Positions 61,581-64,000 of a DNA stretch of 64,000 nucleotides are shown in pieces; position 1 is the first letter of the stretch, and every line of letters starts with the position of its first letter. A program made the translations under genes and the position numbers. Origin of the DNA: Sanderia malayensis (taxonomy: Eukaryota > Cnidaria > Scyphozoa > Semaeostomeae > Pelagiidae); NCBI GenBank assembly GCA_013076295.1, contig RQOL01000692.1, forward strand, positions 1 to 64,000. The letters are read 5' to 3'. The notes below the pieces were generated by a model. It was not told the DNA's origin, searched no databases, and saw only the letters and a list, made by a program, of their open reading frames with translations.

Positions 61581-62290
61581 GTATGTTTTAAGGCTTCTTT
61601 GCAGCTAAGACCGCAGATTTTGTTTATTAATTTGCATATGCTAGCATTTTCGGACTTTATGCGTTTATCAAAATTCAAATCGGAAGGTAAGCAAAATCCT
61701 TTCTACGTTATTTGAAGTTGTAAGTAAGCAGGCCGGGTCACACATTTCCGCAATATTCCCATAATATCAGCAATATTATCGAGCAAATACGGTACTCCTT
61801 GTTACATTTATTACATCCGTTAGCAAGAAAAGTTGCCCTGCAGAAGTAAACTTTGCTGCGCAAAAGAGGCTTCATTTTTTATAAAATCTTAATTTGAACA
61901 ACCCCACTGGGCCCTGTATTTAGTTGAGCAGCTTTTGGAGCAAGGCCTTTGATCGTTTGATTGTATGGTTTACTTGTCTCACTTCCTTTAGGCCTTATAA
62001 AAGATAATGCCTCAACTGCCTTAGACCACACGTTGATGGACGATAATAACAGCCCTAAATATTTATAGTAGACAACTATTTCTATCATTTGACAACCGTG
62101 ATAAAGTTTTTCTTTTCATCCTAGTTTCCCCTTCGCAGAATACCATCGCTTTTGTTTTGCTAAAATTTTCATTCACTCCCTATTTTCGACAGCAAAATTA
62201 AAGAGCTTTGATATTCCCTTAAAGCTTAAGAATTGTTTCTCCTAGAATAACGACATTGGCGTACAATAGTAATGTACGGTGGCCGAGAAG
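61581..62290. other. Non-coding spacer
   Basis: No supported gene. Confidence 0.4.
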
Positions 62291-62294
62291 GGCC

Positions 62295-62945
62295 AATCCC
62301 GAAATAATAAAAATCGCTGAATAATATTATTCAAAATCCCGAAATATATATCGAAATCCAGATATATATTTCAAAATCCCGATTTATATTTCAAAATCCC
62401 GAAAATATCGAAATCCCGAAATATATATCGAAATCCCAGAATATATTTCAAAATCCCGAAATATATATCGAAATCCCGAAATATATTTCAAAATCGCTGA
62501 ATATATTTCAAAATCGCTGAATATATTTCAAAATCCCGAAATATATATCGAAATCCCAGAATATATTTCAAAATCCCGATTTATATTTCAAAATCCCGAA
62601 ATATATTTCGAAATCCCGAAATATATTTCAAAATCCCGAATATATTTCAAAATCCCGAAATATATATCGAAATCCCGAATATATTTCAAAATCTGAATAT
62701 ATTTCAAAATCCCGAAATATATTTCAAAATCCCGAAATATATTTCAAAATCCCGAAATATATATCGAAATCCCGGAATATATTTCAAAATCGCTGAATAT
62801 ATTTCAAAATCCCGAAATATATTTCAAAATCCCAGAATATATTTCAAAATCCTGAAATCGCAAAATAAGTTTGCAAATCCTGAAATATATTTCAAAATCG
62901 AGAAATAAGTTTGCAAATCCTGAAATATATTTCAAAATCGTGAAT
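62295..62945. repeat. About 20-bp AT-rich satellite (more than 25 units)
   Basis: Units alternate around aaatcccgaaatatatttca, with variants tatatatcga, cgctgaatat and cccagaatat. The array ends about 60 bp before the start codon of the next gene. Any frame read through it is a repeat artefact. Confidence 0.95.
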
Positions 62946-63006
62946 TCTAAAATTGGTAAAAGCGCGCGAAAATCTAAGAGCTCAGAGACACGTGGCTGCA
63001 AACAAA

Positions 63007-64000
63007 ATGTCGGCTAGATTTTGCCCAGGTTGCGGCTCTCAGGCAAAAGATGGGGACCGATTTTGCATTCGCTGCGGCAAGAAAATAGCAGCGGAACTTG
63101 AAGGAAATGAGCACAACGCCCGTAATGATGCAGTTTCCCTCAGTTCGTTTATGAACCTTAAGACCGAAGAAAGGATATCCCGTTTTGAACGGAAGAGAAA
63201 GGATGACGAACCACCACAATCGTCCAAAAGGTCGAATACTACACGTGTAGGAAAAGTGCAAAATCGTGCAAAAAAGCAGAGCAATAGCGAAAGCGTGTTG
63301 ATCAACATTGGGATTGCAAGGGAAAATGAGCAAACAGGGGGTCTTTCTAATGCGAGGGGAAGCAAATTACCAACAAGGGTTGAGAAACATTTTGGTTACC
63401 ACGAAGTGCTAGAATTAGCAGTTAAAAAGCATTCTGATCATGATCAGTACTTTTGCGCAGCAGATGAATACATGTTGTTGTATCCTGATCACAAGGCAGC
63501 CACAACAGTACCAGGCAGTGACAAACCTTTCACTATTCAAGATTACAAAAAGGAACTCGCAAAACCATACGCAAAGTTGGACCTTTACATCTGCCGAAAA
63601 TCTGAGTTCGAAGGAAGAGATGTTCACCAAGAAGAAAAGTCTGACAAAAAGGTGCCAGTTATTGTTGTGAAAGATGAAGTAGCTGACTTAGAGAATCAAA
63701 TTTACTTGGATATTGACAATTTTCCAGATTTAAACTTTCCGAGCTTTACTAATGATACTGCAGTGGGACCTGTACTTACTCCAGGCTTGGGATGCAGTCA
63801 AGACCTTGCAAGCAGCGAGGAGACAATGGCAAACTCAGGAATGGCAAACTCTGTAACACCAAAAGAGGATGGCTTTAACAGCTTTTTTGGTGAACCAAAG
63901 ACACGGTGCCCTGTCTGCAACAGAAAATTTATTATTTCTATGATTGAAGAGCATGTTGATGCTTGTCTACAAAGTAAGGAAACGCCATTCATTGCAGTGC
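63007..64000 (+). CDS. Zinc-ribbon and UBZ-like finger protein, 5' part (open at window end)
   Basis: An ATG in an aacaaaATGTCG context opens a frame without stops for 331 codons to the window end. Residues 5-24 form a zinc-ribbon, FCPGC...FCIRCGKK. A linker (SSFMNLKTEERISRFERKRK) is followed by a basic stretch, then a globular segment with VLELAVKKHSDHD, YMLLYPDH, FTIQDYKKELAKPYAKLDLY. Near residue 298 a CPVCNRKF...EEHVDAC motif matches Rad18-type UBZ ubiquitin-binding fingers. This layout resembles a gene family I recall from cnidarians and fishes whose members end in a HECT-like (G2E3-type) E3 domain; that C-terminus is outside the window, so ligase function is inference. Confidence 0.8.
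   Translation, partial: MSARFCPGCGSQAKDGDRFCIRCGKKIAAELEGNEHNARNDAVSLSSFMNLKTEERISRFERKRKDDEPPQSSKRSNTTRVGKVQNRAKKQSNSESVLINIGIARENEQTGGLSNARGSKLPTRVEKHFGYHEVLELAVKKHSDHDQYFCAADEYMLLYPDHKAATTVPGSDKPFTIQDYKKELAKPYAKLDLYICRKSEFEGRDVHQEEKSDKKVPVIVVKDEVADLENQIYLDIDNFPDLNFPSFTNDTAVGPVLTPGLGCSQDLASSEETMANSGMANSVTPKEDGFNSFFGEPKTRCPVCNRKFIISMIEEHVDACLQSKETPFIAV

Noticed and set aside
62804..63001. Minus-strand frame with repeated YFRI/ILKYISGF text
   Set aside because: Translation of the AT-rich satellite.
63039..63365. Minus-strand frames opposite the zinc-ribbon gene
   Set aside because: The plus frame is open to the window end and has clear zinc-finger motifs, so these are shadows.

Overview
The window is animal nuclear DNA. 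It is AT-rich, with multi-exon genes using GT-AG introns, tRNA-derived SINE-like repeats, MITEs, a miniature LTR element and interstitial CCCTAA telomere-type repeats. The gene families present (TRPA-like channel, SLC22 transporters, core-1 galactosyltransferase, a zinc-ribbon/UBZ protein) and the young tandem duplications fit a non-vertebrate metazoan. An anthozoan cnidarian is my best guess, but the sequence alone does not prove it. Most genes are spread over many short open frames; I rebuilt the exon chains by hand from splice sites and reading phase.

Region by region. 0.15-9.5 kb (+): a 17-exon KDZ (Kyakuja-Dileera-Zisupton) transposase-type gene, 1035 codons, with its Cys/His clusters and candidate DDE residues kept. 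10.27-11.47 kb: a 141-bp satellite with alternating monomer types. 12.5-14.7 kb and 15.8-19.2 kb (-): two unrecognised multi-exon genes, one with twin C2H2-like fingers and one with a zinc-ribbon-like exon and a run of duplicated acidic exons. A palindromic fold-back element lies between them. 19.5-27 kb: mostly non-coding, with a SINE-like copy, a 24-bp minisatellite and a MITE.

26.9-43.9 kb (-): a tandem duplication of about 8.3 kb. Each copy carries a 10-exon TRPA-like channel gene (ankyrin repeats plus six-helix channel). Copy A is intact in my reconstruction (1128 aa). Copy B has three single-base indels (net -1) in exon 6 that close the frame before the channel domain. 44.06-44.67 kb: a tandem array in which telomere-type repeats are part of each unit. 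45.7-46.7 kb (+): an intronless core-1 beta-1,3-galactosyltransferase-like gene.

48.35-61.6 kb (+): an SLC22-type transporter cluster made of two complete 8-exon genes (529 and 530 aa), then two copies of exon 1 alone, one with three stop codons and one intact. Between the two full genes sits a 1096-bp TRIM-type LTR element with identical 162-bp LTRs and a 5-bp target duplication. 62.3-62.95 kb: a 20-bp AT-rich satellite. From 63.0 kb to the end (+): the start of an open zinc-ribbon plus UBZ-like gene that continues past the window.

The genes do not form one pathway. The organising theme is repeated local duplication (TRPA pair, SLC22 cluster, duplicated exons, satellites) with mobile elements inserted among the copies.
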